A stretch of 46,676 bases of DNA from positions 1 to 46,676 of the forward strand of contig NZ_JAHDIG010000038.1 of the NCBI RefSeq assembly GCF_020630935.1, written 5' to 3'. Every line of letters begins with the position of its first letter. Position 1 is the stretch's first letter. The translations under genes and the position numbers were made by a program. This document shows positions 33,300 through 42,077 of this stretch, piece by piece. The notes below the pieces were generated by a model. That model worked only from the letters and a program-made list of their open reading frames with translations, ran no database searches and had not been told where the DNA came from. Origin of the DNA: Bernardetia sp. (GTDB lineage: Bacteria > Bacteroidota > Bacteroidia > Cytophagales > Bernardetiaceae).

Positions 33300-35030
33300 T
33301 TATTCATCAATCAATTCTTCTCTAATTTTTGAAATCAAGCTATACACTTCTCGTTGTGGTAAGTAATAATATTGCAGGGCTTGTGTAAAGAGTTCTAAGT
33401 TAGCTTCTAGTTCGTCTGTTACAACAATATCTGCTCCTGCTTTCTCAATACCAGCCACATCTTTGGCTCTTTTGTTTCGAACCAAAACAGCTACTTCAGA
33501 ATTGTAATGTTTTATCTTTTGGGTCAAGACTTTCGTAATTTCTAAATCAGTTAGTGTAATCACAACAATACGAGCTTTTTTAAAATTTACTCCATGCTGT
33601 ACTTCCTCATTCATCGCATCGCCAAAAAGAATATTTTTTCTATACACACTATCTTTTTTTACTCGTCTAGGGTCAGTTTCGATGATAATAAATGGAATAT
33701 TAGAAAGGCGTGCAGCTTTTGCAATCGTTTTTCCATTGTATCCAAAACCTATAATTACGATATGGTCTTCTAAGTTTTTGTCTTTAAATTCTTCTAAAAA
33801 CTCTGGTATTCTTACTCTTTTGGTTGCCCAATTACTTATAAATTTTGGCTTAGGAAGTCTATAAATCAAGAAATGAGAAATTCTCTTAGAGTTAATAATT
33901 AAAATAGGAGCAAATGCCATGGTCAAAACGGAAGTAGATAGAAAATACTGATATAGTTCGATAGGCATCAATCCGATTTCTGTTCCAGATTTAGCAAGAA
34001 CAAAGGCAAACTCTCCAATTTGGCAAATGGAAAGCCCTACCAATATAGCCGTTTTTGCTGTTACTTTTAGTGATTTGGCAGCCCAAAAAGCTAAAAAAGC
34101 TTGAATAATCATACTCATTACGGTAAGCAATATTATTTCCATAAGGTTTGCCCACAAAAAATTAATATCCATCAACATTCCGATAGAAATAAAGAAAATA
34201 CTGGTAAAAATTTCTTTAAAAGGCAGAATATAACCTGTTGCCTCGTGTGCATAGTCAGATTCAGACATTACCAAGCCAGCCAAAAATGCTCCTAAAGCGA
34301 GTGAAAGTCCAGCAAGTGAAGTGAGATAAGCGACTGAAAAACAGATTACGACAATCGTAGAAATAAAAAGCTCTTTGCTTTTTGTCATGACTACCAAATT
34401 GAGGAAGGGCTTCAGGACAAATTTTGAAACCAAGACCAAAAAAGCAAGTACAGCAGCCGTTTTGGCTATCATCAACAATACTTCTTGTAAAATATTATCT
34501 GCCTGCCCTGCTAGAATTGGCATCATGAGCATCATCGGAACAACAGCAATATCTTGAAAAATCAAGATGGCAAGAATAATCTGTCCATGTGGACTTCCCA
34601 TTTCTCCACGCATTTGCAAGAGTTTGAGTACGATAGCCGTACTACTTAGTGTAGAAAGAAAACCATAAAAAATAGCAATAGGAAGATAGTCATACGTGCC
34701 AAAATAAGTAATTGCTCCAAATACAGTGGTTGTCAAGACAAGCTGAAGCGAACCAGCTAAAAAAACAGCCTTCCTAATTCGAAGAAGGTTGGGAAGTGAA
34801 AACTCCATTCCGATGGTAAAAAGAAGCAAAACAACACCAATTTCTGCCAAAATATCAATGTGTTCTTGGCTAGTAACAAGTTTCAAAACATAAGGACCTG
34901 CAATTACACCTGTTACTAAAAAACCAACAATACTGGGCAAGTTTACTCTATATAAGACTAAAATCACAGGAATAGCAAGAGCCAAAATAACGACTACATC
35001 GCTAAGAATAGAGGGAATGGAGAGTAGCAT
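33300..35030 (-). CDS. CPA2-family cation:proton antiporter with RCK domain (Kef-like)
   Basis: This 576-residue inner-membrane transporter has about 12 TM helices in residues 1-385, with the CPA2 hallmarks FTIGMEFSLPNLLRIRK, SSTAIVLKLLQ, ILIFQDIAVVP and LALGAFLAGLVMSES. A TrkA-N/RCK domain follows from about 417: HIVIIGFGYNGKTIAKAARL is the NAD-binding Rossmann loop. Such proteins exchange K+ or Na+ for protons, with the RCK domain gating on nucleotides or glutathione adducts. The exact ion cannot be read from sequence. It is monocistronic: a gap with a terminator separates it from the upstream SET gene and about 150 bp from the downstream lipoprotein gene. Confidence 0.93.
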   Translation of the reverse strand: MLLSIPSILSDVVVILALAIPVILVLYRVNLPSIVGFLVTGVIAGPYVLKLVTSQEHIDILAEIGVVLLLFTIGMEFSLPNLLRIRKAVFLAGSLQLVLTTTVFGAITYFGTYDYLPIAIFYGFLSTLSSTAIVLKLLQMRGEMGSPHGQIILAILIFQDIAVVPMMLMMPILAGQADNILQEVLLMIAKTAAVLAFLVLVSKFVLKPFLNLVVMTKSKELFISTIVVICFSVAYLTSLAGLSLALGAFLAGLVMSESDYAHEATGYILPFKEIFTSIFFISIGMLMDINFLWANLMEIILLTVMSMIIQAFLAFWAAKSLKVTAKTAILVGLSICQIGEFAFVLAKSGTEIGLMPIELYQYFLSTSVLTMAFAPILIINSKRISHFLIYRLPKPKFISNWATKRVRIPEFLEEFKDKNLEDHIVIIGFGYNGKTIAKAARLSNIPFIIIETDPRRVKKDSVYRKNILFGDAMNEEVQHGVNFKKARIVVITLTDLEITKVLTQKIKHYNSEVAVLVRNKRAKDVAGIEKAGADIVVTDELEANLELFTQALQYYYLPQREVYSLISKIREELIDE

Positions 35031-35160
35031 TTAATGAAAAAAATTAGGATAAGATAATATTACAAAAACAGGGACAGAAAAAACATTTAGCAAAAACCAT
35101 GATACTCTAAAAGATAATAATATGTTTTGAAATAGTGAAGTATAATCAGTTTTTTCACAA

Positions 35161-35204
35161 AAAAAACACTAACCCAATAGTGGTAGTAAACTATGGGGTT
35201 AGTG
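35161..35204 (-). terminator. Intrinsic terminator after the SET-domain gene
   Basis: CACTAACCC-A-ATAG pairs with CTAT-G-GGGTTAGTG (13 bp with one mismatch, 10-nt loop). On the minus strand a run of T from the A-tract at 35157-35166 follows the 3' arm. Confidence 0.8.
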
Positions 35205-35277
35205 AGCAATTATTTAGACATATCTTGTTTATCTAAATTGGGGTTTTCAATATTGTTTTGCTTTTTCGAAAGTCCTA

Positions 35278-35880
35278 TTAGTGTAGAACTTTTTCATTCT
35301 TTAAACGCAATGAATACACAGATTTATATTCTTTGCCTGTTTCCAAATACTTTTTGAGTTTTTGGAATAGCTTTTCATCGATATATTGTTCTAAGGCTTG
35401 CTCTACATTCTGATAATTGCTCATTGCATCTTTTATTTCATTATCCCATTTTTCAAAAAGAGAGTCAAAATCTGAAGGGGAAATACGCTTTCTACAATTT
35501 TTTGAATCACAGCCACAAGCAAAGTTTTGTTCGATATTGAAAATAGCATACTCATCTGTAATTTCTTCGTTGGGTTGAATATCACGAAGAGCAATTTCGA
35601 ATCCATATCCTGTGCTTATAGTATTTCTATTGCAAGAATGGTTTACATATTTTGCAGCATCCCAACTCACAATTCTATATCCTCGCTCATCTCGGTAGGA
35701 ATATTTATTTACTACACTGCGAGCATATTCATCTAATTTTAGATATTTTTTTGGAGTTACCTCAATTTCTAAGCTGTCTTTTACATAAACAACTGTACCC
35801 TTAGGAATAAACTCTTTTGCAAAAACGCCATAGCCAATTTCTGGACTTACAAAGCGAAGTTCGGTAGAAGGATGAATCAT
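35278..35880 (-). CDS. SET-domain protein
   Basis: This 200-residue protein carries the core of the SET methyltransferase fold. GYGVFAKEFIPKGTVV (16-31) is the N-flanking S-adenosylmethionine-binding part, KYVNHSCNRNT (near 87) the NHSC motif that forms the knot with cofactor, and NEEITDEYAIF (near 108) the catalytic-tyrosine segment. A post-SET-like CGCDSKNC follows and would bind zinc with the NHSC cysteine. The C-terminal 60 residues are helical. In eukaryotes such proteins methylate lysines; bacterial members have few known targets. It is monocistronic and has its own terminator. It may be a horizontally acquired family, although codon use looks like its neighbours. Confidence 0.88.
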   Translation of the reverse strand: MIHPSTELRFVSPEIGYGVFAKEFIPKGTVVYVKDSLEIEVTPKKYLKLDEYARSVVNKYSYRDERGYRIVSWDAAKYVNHSCNRNTISTGYGFEIALRDIQPNEEITDEYAIFNIEQNFACGCDSKNCRKRISPSDFDSLFEKWDNEIKDAMSNYQNVEQALEQYIDEKLFQKLKKYLETGKEYKSVYSLRLKNEKVLH

Positions 35881-36253
35881 TTTCTTATAAAAAAGAATGG
35901 TAATATTTTACTTGTATAATTTTAATGAAAAGTAGCACCATAAAGCATTTTGTTATCTTGTAATACAATTATTATCATAAATAATCATACTATTTTAATG
36001 ACGGATAATAACGTAAAAATTAAGATTTAGTTGTCAAAAAAGAAGAGTTTTTGAAGATATTTTGAAAAAATACATTTTCAATAAAAAATGACCTATTTTG
36101 TTATGAAAGGAGCTTCTGAAAATAGAAATCACTGATTTTTTTTCAAAGAAAAAGCCAACAAAACTAAAATAGTCTTGTCGGCTTCAAAAAATTTAAAATT
36201 AGTTTCTAAATCATTTTATGATAATCAAGAAACAACTCTAAACAAACGTTCTT
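35881..36253. other. Intergenic region without a gene
   Basis: This 373-bp AT-rich gap between SET and yceI genes (both minus) holds the yceI terminator (36147-36184) and a TACTTTTC sequence (minus strand, about 50 bp before the SET start) that misses the -7 consensus by one base. I see no coding frame with protein-like composition. Confidence 0.6.
36147..36184 (-). terminator. Intrinsic terminator after the yceI-like gene
   Basis: On the minus strand AAGCCGACAAGACT and AGTTTTGTTGGCTT pair over 14 positions with two G-U wobbles around ATTTT, followed by TTTCTTTG. Confidence 0.75.
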
Positions 36254-36979
36254 TTACATATCTGATGCTTTAGCAGTAATATCAAAACCTACGTTTACAG
36301 TATTGTTGATAAACTTATCTTTTACTTTTGCTGTACCTTCTGCCATGTGGCTTACATTAAATTCTGTACGGTCAATGTTGAATTTTGCACTTGCTTTTAC
36401 TTCTCCTTCTGATGGCATAGTTACATTAGCATAGAAAGTAATTGCTTTTTCAGTATCCATCATTTTTAGGTTACCAGTAATTTTGTGTGTAGGGTTTTCA
36501 GTAGAGTGTTCTCCTTCTGGAATATCTAAAGTAGCAGCATCTACTGGTTCTACACTAGCAATAGTGAAAACAGAAGTAGGGTATGTTTCCACAGCAAAGA
36601 AATCTTGATTTTTTAAATGTCCTACCAATTTTGCATTATCTTCTGCATTTTCAATATCTAATACAGTAATATCTGTCATATCAAGTGTAATAACACCACC
36701 AACTAGGTTTCCACCATCAACCATGAGATTAGAACCTTCTGCAATACCGATAGTTCCGTTGTGCTGCCCACCTGGTTTTGAACCAATCCAAGTAACTGCA
36801 CTTTGGTCTGGAAGTACAGTAAGATTTTTTTGTGCAACAACAACTTCTTTTGTATCAACTGTTGCTACTGTATCTGCTACTTCTGCCTCTTGGCTTTTAG
36901 GAGCATTGTTACAACTTGTAAAAAATGATAATGAACTTGCTACTAAAATAGCACTAGCAAATAATGAAATACGTTTCAT
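36254..36979 (-). CDS. YceI-family lipoprotein
   Basis: This 241-residue lipoprotein has a lipobox (LSFFTSC) and an acidic linker rich in Thr, Val and Glu, then a YceI lipocalin-like barrel: DQSAVTWIGSKPGGQHNGTI, VGGVITLDMTDITVLDI, LKNQDFFAVETYPTSVFTIA and FNIDRTEFNVS. YceI domains bind isoprenoid-type lipids or quinones in the periplasm. The frame is open from 37012, but the signal peptide begins at ATG 36979 (MKRISLFASA), and the region 33 bp upstream contains the promoter. A TTG-N19-TAACTTTG promoter is positioned precisely for this start. It is divergent from murF. Confidence 0.93.
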   Translation of the reverse strand: MKRISLFASAILVASSLSFFTSCNNAPKSQEAEVADTVATVDTKEVVVAQKNLTVLPDQSAVTWIGSKPGGQHNGTIGIAEGSNLMVDGGNLVGGVITLDMTDITVLDIENAEDNAKLVGHLKNQDFFAVETYPTSVFTIASVEPVDAATLDIPEGEHSTENPTHKITGNLKMMDTEKAITFYANVTMPSEGEVKASAKFNIDRTEFNVSHMAEGTAKVKDKFINNTVNVGFDITAKASDM

Positions 36980-37013
36980 AATAAGAATGAGGTTAAGTTT
37001 TGTAAAATACACA

Positions 37014-37043
37014 CAAAGTTAAGATAAATAATTGTACATACAA
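37014..37043 (-). promoter_or_regulatory. Bacteroidota-type promoter for the yceI-like gene
   Basis: On the minus strand TTG (37041-37043), a 19-bp spacer and TAACTTTG (37014-37021) form a textbook -33/-7 pair. The -7 ends 34 bp before the start codon, giving a leader of about 25-30 nt. Confidence 0.75.
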
Positions 37044-37215
37044 CTATTTGTTTAAAAACTTGCTTATTTTTTTTGAGTTAGAAAAGAGTAAGATACCATT
37101 TTTTTGTATTATTTAGATGTCATGATTCTAAGTCAGTATTTTTGTTTTTGTATTTTTGTTCTGATTTATTCAAAAAGGCTCTTTCATCATTTTTAGTTTT
37201 AAATTCGTTTTACAA

Positions 37216-38577
37216 ATGACAACTCTTCCTATCTTATACGAAATTTTTTTAGAATCCTCAGGCGTTTCGACAGACACTCGTAGTGTGAAAGAAAACCAAC
37301 TTTTTTTTGCGTTAAAAGGAGATAATTTTGATGGAAATAAGTTTGCCTATCAAGCCTTAGAAAAGGGAGCTTCTCATGTTGTTGTAGATGATAAGAGTGT
37401 AATTCCAAGTATAGGAGATGAACACAATGCTAAAAAATTAGCTCATAAAAATCGTTATCTGTTAGTAGAAAATGTATTAGAATCGCTTCAAAAGCTCGCT
37501 AATTTCCGTAGAAAACAGTTTTCTATTCCATTTATAGGCATTACGGGTAGCAACGGCAAGACTACTACCAAAGAACTTTTGCGTTCTGTTCTTTCACAAA
37601 AATTCAAAACCTATTCTACTGAAGGTAATCTCAATAATCATATTGGAGTTCCTCTTACATTGCTAAGAATACCACAAGAGGCAGAAATTGCCATTATAGA
37701 GATGGGGGCAAACAAAGTAGGCGACATTGCAGAGCTTTGTAGTATTGCCGAGCCGAGTCATGGTCTGATTACTAATATTGGCAATGCTCATTTGGAAGGT
37801 TTTGGTGGATATGAAGGTGTTTTGAGAGGCAAAACGGAACTCTATCAGTCATTAATTAAAAATAATGGAACTGTTTTTATCAATAGTAATGATAATGTTT
37901 TGATGAATATGACCAAGCGTTTTGAGAAGGAAAAAGTAATACAATATGGAACAGATAACCAAGAAAATTATTACTCTGCAAAACTTTTACAATCTGTACC
38001 TACAATCGTTTATCAAGATGAAAAAGATAACCCAATTACGACACAACTTATAGGTGCTTACAATTTTTCTAATATTTTGGCTGCTCTTGCTTGTGGAAAA
38101 TACTTTGGACTTTCAAATGAACAAATGAATAAAGGTATTTCAGAGTATTTGCCTAAAAACAATCGTTCACAAGTAGAAGAGCGCAGCAATACCAAAAACA
38201 CTCTTATTTTAGATGCCTACAATGCTAATCCAGACAGTATGAAAGCAGCTCTACGACATTTGGAGGAAATGCCAAGTAAAGAAAAACAAAAGGTAGCCAT
38301 TTTGGGCGATATGTTTGAACTGGGCAGAAAATCATTTTCTAAACACAAAGAAATCTTGGATTTTGCCCTTCAACTCAAGATTGATAAACTTATAGTCTGT
38401 GGAAAAGACTTTACAAAAGCTAAAACGGCAGGAAATCTTATCTCTAGCCTCATTATGAGTTTCAATGATAAGAACGAATTAGCTGATTACTTACAAAAAA
38501 ATCCAATTAATGAAAGTATTGTCTTGCTAAAAGGCTCTAGGGGAATTGGTTTGGAGACAGTAGCCGATGAATTTTAA
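37216..38577 (+). CDS. murF: UDP-N-acetylmuramoyl-tripeptide--D-alanyl-D-alanine ligase
   Basis: This 453-residue Mur ligase completes the UDP-MurNAc-pentapeptide precursor of peptidoglycan by adding D-Ala-D-Ala. The N-terminal domain starts with SSGVSTDTRSVKENQLFFALKGDNFDG, a MurF/MurE-type uridine-binding segment. The P-loop GITGSNGKTTTKELL is near residue 112, and the central domain has NLNNHIGVPLTLLR and IIEMGANKVGDIAELC. The C-terminal domain has LILDAYNANPDSMKAAL, KVAILGDMFELG and LLKGSRGIGLE. It is cytosolic and essential. It is monocistronic here, outside a dcw cluster, and divergent from the YceI-like gene. Two overlapping TATTTTTG sequences lie about 60-75 bp upstream. Confidence 0.96.
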   Translation: MTTLPILYEIFLESSGVSTDTRSVKENQLFFALKGDNFDGNKFAYQALEKGASHVVVDDKSVIPSIGDEHNAKKLAHKNRYLLVENVLESLQKLANFRRKQFSIPFIGITGSNGKTTTKELLRSVLSQKFKTYSTEGNLNNHIGVPLTLLRIPQEAEIAIIEMGANKVGDIAELCSIAEPSHGLITNIGNAHLEGFGGYEGVLRGKTELYQSLIKNNGTVFINSNDNVLMNMTKRFEKEKVIQYGTDNQENYYSAKLLQSVPTIVYQDEKDNPITTQLIGAYNFSNILAALACGKYFGLSNEQMNKGISEYLPKNNRSQVEERSNTKNTLILDAYNANPDSMKAALRHLEEMPSKEKQKVAILGDMFELGRKSFSKHKEILDFALQLKIDKLIVCGKDFTKAKTAGNLISSLIMSFNDKNELADYLQKNPINESIVLLKGSRGIGLETVADEF

Positions 38578-38613
38578 GTAAAAGATTAATATAGATGAAA
38601 ACCGTAAACAGTG

Positions 38614-39204
38614 CTAATTATATTTTCTAACCATATCAAAACTTACAATGCCTCCATCAATTTCAGCTTTTTCTAGTATGCCATTCTTATAAGTAAAAAT
38701 ACTTTCTTTGCCTCTAGCATTGATTTTTTTGTATTTATGTTCTCCTAGAGGAATAATTTTATTAAAACCTCCTTCTTGTTCTGAATAGCAACGAGTGAGT
38801 TTAAGTGGTTCTTCAAAGTACATAGAAATAGTTGAGTAACGAACAGTAGCCTTGAAAGTATTTTCTACCTCTCCATCTTTTACAACTTCATACTCTCCAT
38901 TTTTTAGCTGAGTTTGAGTTTGAGCATGCTGATTTCCATTGTAGTTTATATCTACATTGGCAGTTTGTAAAATTTGATTATCGTACACTACATCGTATTC
39001 ATAATTGATTTTGAAGGTTTTAATAAATTTCATTTCAATATTTGTCGAACTTGTATAATAAGTTTTTGAGTCTATATGTTCTTTAGTAACCTTCAAAGTA
39101 CCTACTGGACTTTTGCGCCAAACTATATCATAAGCAAGTGATTTTTCTGTTGAACTATTCAACATACCAAACAGAAAACCAACAATACATATATACCAAA
39201 TCAT
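38614..39204 (-). CDS. Small exported beta-rich protein (possible DUF6134)
   Basis: This 196-residue protein has a short hydrophobic start (MIWYICIVGFLFGMLNSSTE) that may be a signal peptide. The rest is a run of amphipathic beta strands: YDIVWRKSPVGTLKVTKEHI, YTSSTNIEMKFIKTFKINYE and further turns with Asn and Gly. The pattern resembles families of single-domain beta proteins such as DUF6134; I cannot confirm membership. It is convergent with murF (36-bp gap) and monocistronic. Function unknown. Confidence 0.7.
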   Translation of the reverse strand: MIWYICIVGFLFGMLNSSTEKSLAYDIVWRKSPVGTLKVTKEHIDSKTYYTSSTNIEMKFIKTFKINYEYDVVYDNQILQTANVDINYNGNQHAQTQTQLKNGEYEVVKDGEVENTFKATVRYSTISMYFEEPLKLTRCYSEQEGGFNKIIPLGEHKYKKINARGKESIFTYKNGILEKAEIDGGIVSFDMVRKYN

Positions 39205-39277
39205 AATTTTTGTTTTTTCTTATTTACTAAAATACAACTTGTCAAAAATTAGAATATTGCACATCAATAGATACTTG

Positions 39278-39300
39278 CTGTTCTGTAAGCCACAGAACAG
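39278..39300. repeat. Perfect 9-bp inverted repeat
   Basis: CTGTTCTGT and ACAGAACAG enclose AAGCC. It is part of a locally GC-richer segment (to about 39350) that looks like a dispersed intergenic repeat. No T-tract follows, so a terminator role is unlikely. Confidence 0.55.
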
Positions 39301-39573
39301 GGAAAAGTGCCGTTCCTTTGTGTTTAAGCGACAGCGACACCAACAACTTCTTATCTCATGTCCAGTACTCTAGTCAAAAATACAAATGAAAGAGTATATA
39401 TCAATTCGTAAATTTTATTATTTAGGTCAAATTCAAGAAGTATCTTAGCTTCTGCTAATATCTAAAACATCAATCAGTCCAAACTGATAAATAGACACTA
39501 TTTATTGTGATAAATCCAATCAATGGATATATTTTATAAGTATTTTAACTTCTTATAAGGCTGAGGTAATAAC

Positions 39574-39613
39574 TCAAAAAAATAAGCCTGTTTAGCAAAA
39601 AACAAGCTTATTT
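39574..39613 (-). terminator. Intrinsic terminator after a lipoprotein gene
   Basis: AAATAAGCCTGTT and AACAAGCTTATTT pair over 13 positions with one wobble. On the minus strand the 3' arm leads into TTTTTGAG. Confidence 0.75.
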
Positions 39614-39639
39614 ATAGCATCGGACTTGATTAGATATAC

Positions 39640-40488
39640 TTAATCGCACTCATAACGTATAAATATGGTTTGCATAGAATCATTTGCATATTTTATTTCA
39701 TAATTTTTCAATAGCCCATTTACTTGGTATCTGTATTCACAAGTAGAGATAGTTTTACCTTCAGAGTCATTCAAAGTTTTGTATAATACTGGACATCCCC
39801 TTTTACAGCTTGCAGCAGATAGAAATTCGGGCTGAGTAATACTCACTGCCTGTACTACGTTTTCTGATGGGAATATTGTAAAATTGGAACAATTACCATA
39901 AGATAACTTTTGATTTGATACTGTTCTACCACTTCTATCATTTATAATTCTTTCAGTTGCTTGATATGAAGATGTATGTCCTGTGTATTGAGCTACACGG
40001 TCAAGTCTCTCATCGATAAATGTTTTCGTTTCGATGAGTTGATTTTGGTCATTATAACTAAAATTAATTCTAGTGAGTTCAAAAGGATAGTAATTCTGAA
40101 TTCCTATACTTTTCAAGTTTCCAGCTTCGTTGTAGGATGGAAAGTAACTTACCCTTAGGATAGTGTCGTATTCTATAATATTAGCTTGGCTTATCTGTCC
40201 AGCTCCATTATACAAGTATTCTATATAGTCGTGGTCAGTTTCCCATATTCCGTGTCTTCTGTGTAGTACTTTTTCCTCCCCTATTGTTTTGTATTCCCAA
40301 GCATAAGATTCTGTGATGTTACCTAAACTATCTGTATATTCAAGTGCTGATATATAACACTTTGGTGCATTGCATTTATCTCTTCTAACAGATGTACCTT
40401 CGCTTATTTCATTACAAGAAGTAAAAAGCAGAACGAAAGCAATGTAACATAACACCGAAGAAAGTAAATTTTTATCCATAGTTTGCAT
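39640..40488 (-). CDS. Lipoprotein with YD-repeat-like strands
   Basis: This 282-residue protein has a lipobox LLFTSC (Cys25). The mature part has repeated short segments of the type YxYNxxGQ/LxxxxIxEYD (EYLYNGAGQISQANIIEYD, PSYNEAGNLKSIGIQNY, FSYNDQNQLIETKTF, YRYQVNGLLKNYEIKYA), which resemble DUF4595/YD-like beta repeats of exported Bacteroidota proteins. There are also seven or more cysteines that could form disulfides. An alternative start three codons later (MDKNLL) is equally possible. It is monocistronic, with a TAGTTTTG promoter element and a terminator. Function unknown. Confidence 0.78.
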   Translation of the reverse strand: MQTMDKNLLSSVLCYIAFVLLFTSCNEISEGTSVRRDKCNAPKCYISALEYTDSLGNITESYAWEYKTIGEEKVLHRRHGIWETDHDYIEYLYNGAGQISQANIIEYDTILRVSYFPSYNEAGNLKSIGIQNYYPFELTRINFSYNDQNQLIETKTFIDERLDRVAQYTGHTSSYQATERIINDRSGRTVSNQKLSYGNCSNFTIFPSENVVQAVSITQPEFLSAASCKRGCPVLYKTLNDSEGKTISTCEYRYQVNGLLKNYEIKYANDSMQTIFIRYECD

Positions 40489-40793
40489 TAAATTATCTTT
40501 ATTTAAATAGTAAAACTTTATGAGAATGCAAAACTACAAATTTTTCTTATTTATAACACTAATAAGTACTGATAAACAGATAATTTAGTTTGAAGTTTAA
40601 AGAAAAACATTCTTGATTTATCATAAATCAACGAACAAAAAATTTATGTATTTTACAATCAGATAAAAACACATATTAGAAACAAAACAAATGTAGGGTA
40701 AGATATTAAATGTATGCTCTATAAAATATTAGCAAAACACTAAATAAGGAGTAACTCTAAAATACCGTAGCTAGTAGTATTGGGATAGTGTCC
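40489..40793. other. Intergenic region without a gene
   Basis: This 305-bp AT-rich gap contains the -7 candidate for the lipoprotein gene (40529-40536). The rest shows no protein-like frame and no obvious terminator for the hydrolase gene. Confidence 0.6.
40529..40536 (-). promoter_or_regulatory. Candidate -7 element for the YD-like lipoprotein gene
   Basis: The minus strand reads TAGTTTTG, an exact TAnnTTTG match, 40 bp before the ATG at 40488. No TTG is found at -33. Confidence 0.35.
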
Positions 40794-41876
40794 CTATTGC
40801 TGTTGAGCTATCCAAAACTTAATTTTTTCATATACTTCCTGCATTTTCAAGAGTTTGAAATGATGCGTTGTTGCAAACTGAAATGAGTTGGTACTTTCAG
40901 TGCCTATTTTTTCTAATGTTATAAAGTGGGCATTAGCACTTTTTGTACTGACTAAAATATCTCCAAAAAAATAGTTTATCCAATGCGTTTCTTCTTTAGT
41001 TAGTCTGCCTGATATAATGAAATATCTAACATTTTCTAATTTTGGAACTTCATTTTTTGTATTTTTTAGAAAAGCATCTGGATGTTTATCTTTCCAGTCT
41101 TCTTCCATCAGATAACCATAACGCAAGTCTTTTATTCCAGCACTTCGCAGATTAATTATTTTTCCTACCAAACGAGTTTGCCAGTTGGGAACATGCTCTA
41201 AAATATTAGTTGTAACATTTGCAAAGCGCTCAAAGAATGAACCTAAATGTGGCGTACCAAGCAAAAACACATTTTCAACTTTTTCTACCCACTTTAAGCC
41301 TTTTTCCTTTGCATAATAGGCTGCACTGTGCATAAGAAGTCCTCCCATACTATGACAAATAAAGTGAATTTCTTGAATTTCTTGAGGATAATTTTTGTAT
41401 AGTTTTTCCAAAAGAAGAGCTAACTCTTGTCCGTTATCAGAAATATGTAAGCCTGTATTATAACGTAGATAAAAAGGTGTACAACCAAAATCGTCTTCTA
41501 ATTTTTTTCCATAATCACTTCTGTCTTTAAACTGCCAAGCCGATTCATTATAAACAAGTCCGTGAATAAGAATACAAACTTTATTTGAAGCAGGTTTTTT
41601 GTTGTAGGAATAATTTGAACGCTGTTTTAAACTTTCTTTATCTAATACAATAGCACTCTGACGATGATAAAAATTCATCTTGATATTTAGAGGTTGTAAG
41701 AAAGAATAGTCTTGAAATTTGTCTCCTACTGCGCCATTCAGAACACTTACTGTTTGTGAAGACATTTTTTTTACTTTTCTAAATATCTTCCAAACTGTTT
41801 TTGCCATGTTTTGGGTAGGCATTTCTAAATTATCAAGTGCATATTTTTCATTTTGGAGTGGAGTGGAATCTGACAT
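40794..41876 (-). CDS. Alpha/beta hydrolase (PGAP1/lipase-like)
   Basis: This 360-residue cytosolic hydrolase has no signal peptide. After a helical N-terminal 100 residues, the alpha/beta core begins with VCILIHGLVYNESAW, the oxyanion-hole strand. The nucleophile elbow is HFICHSMGGLLMHSAAYYA (GxSxG type with C at the first position), and VFLLGTPHLGSFFERFA follows, as in lipases and PGAP1-like esterases. A candidate acidic residue is in the DILVS segment and a catalytic His in THHFKLL near the C-terminus. The substrate is probably a lipid or acyl ester, but this is not proven. It stands alone, with about 200 bp on one side and about 300 bp on the other. Confidence 0.88.
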   Translation of the reverse strand: MSDSTPLQNEKYALDNLEMPTQNMAKTVWKIFRKVKKMSSQTVSVLNGAVGDKFQDYSFLQPLNIKMNFYHRQSAIVLDKESLKQRSNYSYNKKPASNKVCILIHGLVYNESAWQFKDRSDYGKKLEDDFGCTPFYLRYNTGLHISDNGQELALLLEKLYKNYPQEIQEIHFICHSMGGLLMHSAAYYAKEKGLKWVEKVENVFLLGTPHLGSFFERFANVTTNILEHVPNWQTRLVGKIINLRSAGIKDLRYGYLMEEDWKDKHPDAFLKNTKNEVPKLENVRYFIISGRLTKEETHWINYFFGDILVSTKSANAHFITLEKIGTESTNSFQFATTHHFKLLKMQEVYEKIKFWIAQQQ

Positions 41877-41983
41877 AAAAACAAAAAGTTAGGGAAAAAA
41901 TAAATGATAGGAAATAAGAATTTGTTTTTATGTGTAGGTAACAAGAAAACGCTGTAAAGTGTGGTAAAGTTTATTATTAGCAT

Positions 41984-42018
41984 AAAAAAATTCGATAAGC
42001 ACAAAGTACTTATCGAAT
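41984..42018 (-). terminator. Intrinsic terminator after the sigma-factor operon
   Basis: ATTCGATAAG and CTTATCGAAT form a perfect 10-bp stem with a 9-nt loop. On the minus strand seven T follow. It is 60 bp after the stop of the beta-solenoid gene. Confidence 0.85.
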
Positions 42019-42077
42019 CTGAATCTCAATGAAGAGAAAATAAAACTACTTAAAGCATTTATTATCCTTACTTCAAA

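Larger units (their letters stand above)
39205..39639. other. Intergenic region with repeat-like sequence
   Basis: This 435-bp gap holds a perfect hairpin (39278-39300) followed by a GC-richer stretch (39301-39350) that contains GACACCAACAA, also found before dnaE. A terminator lies at 39574-39613. The rest is AT-rich with no protein-like frame. Confidence 0.6.
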
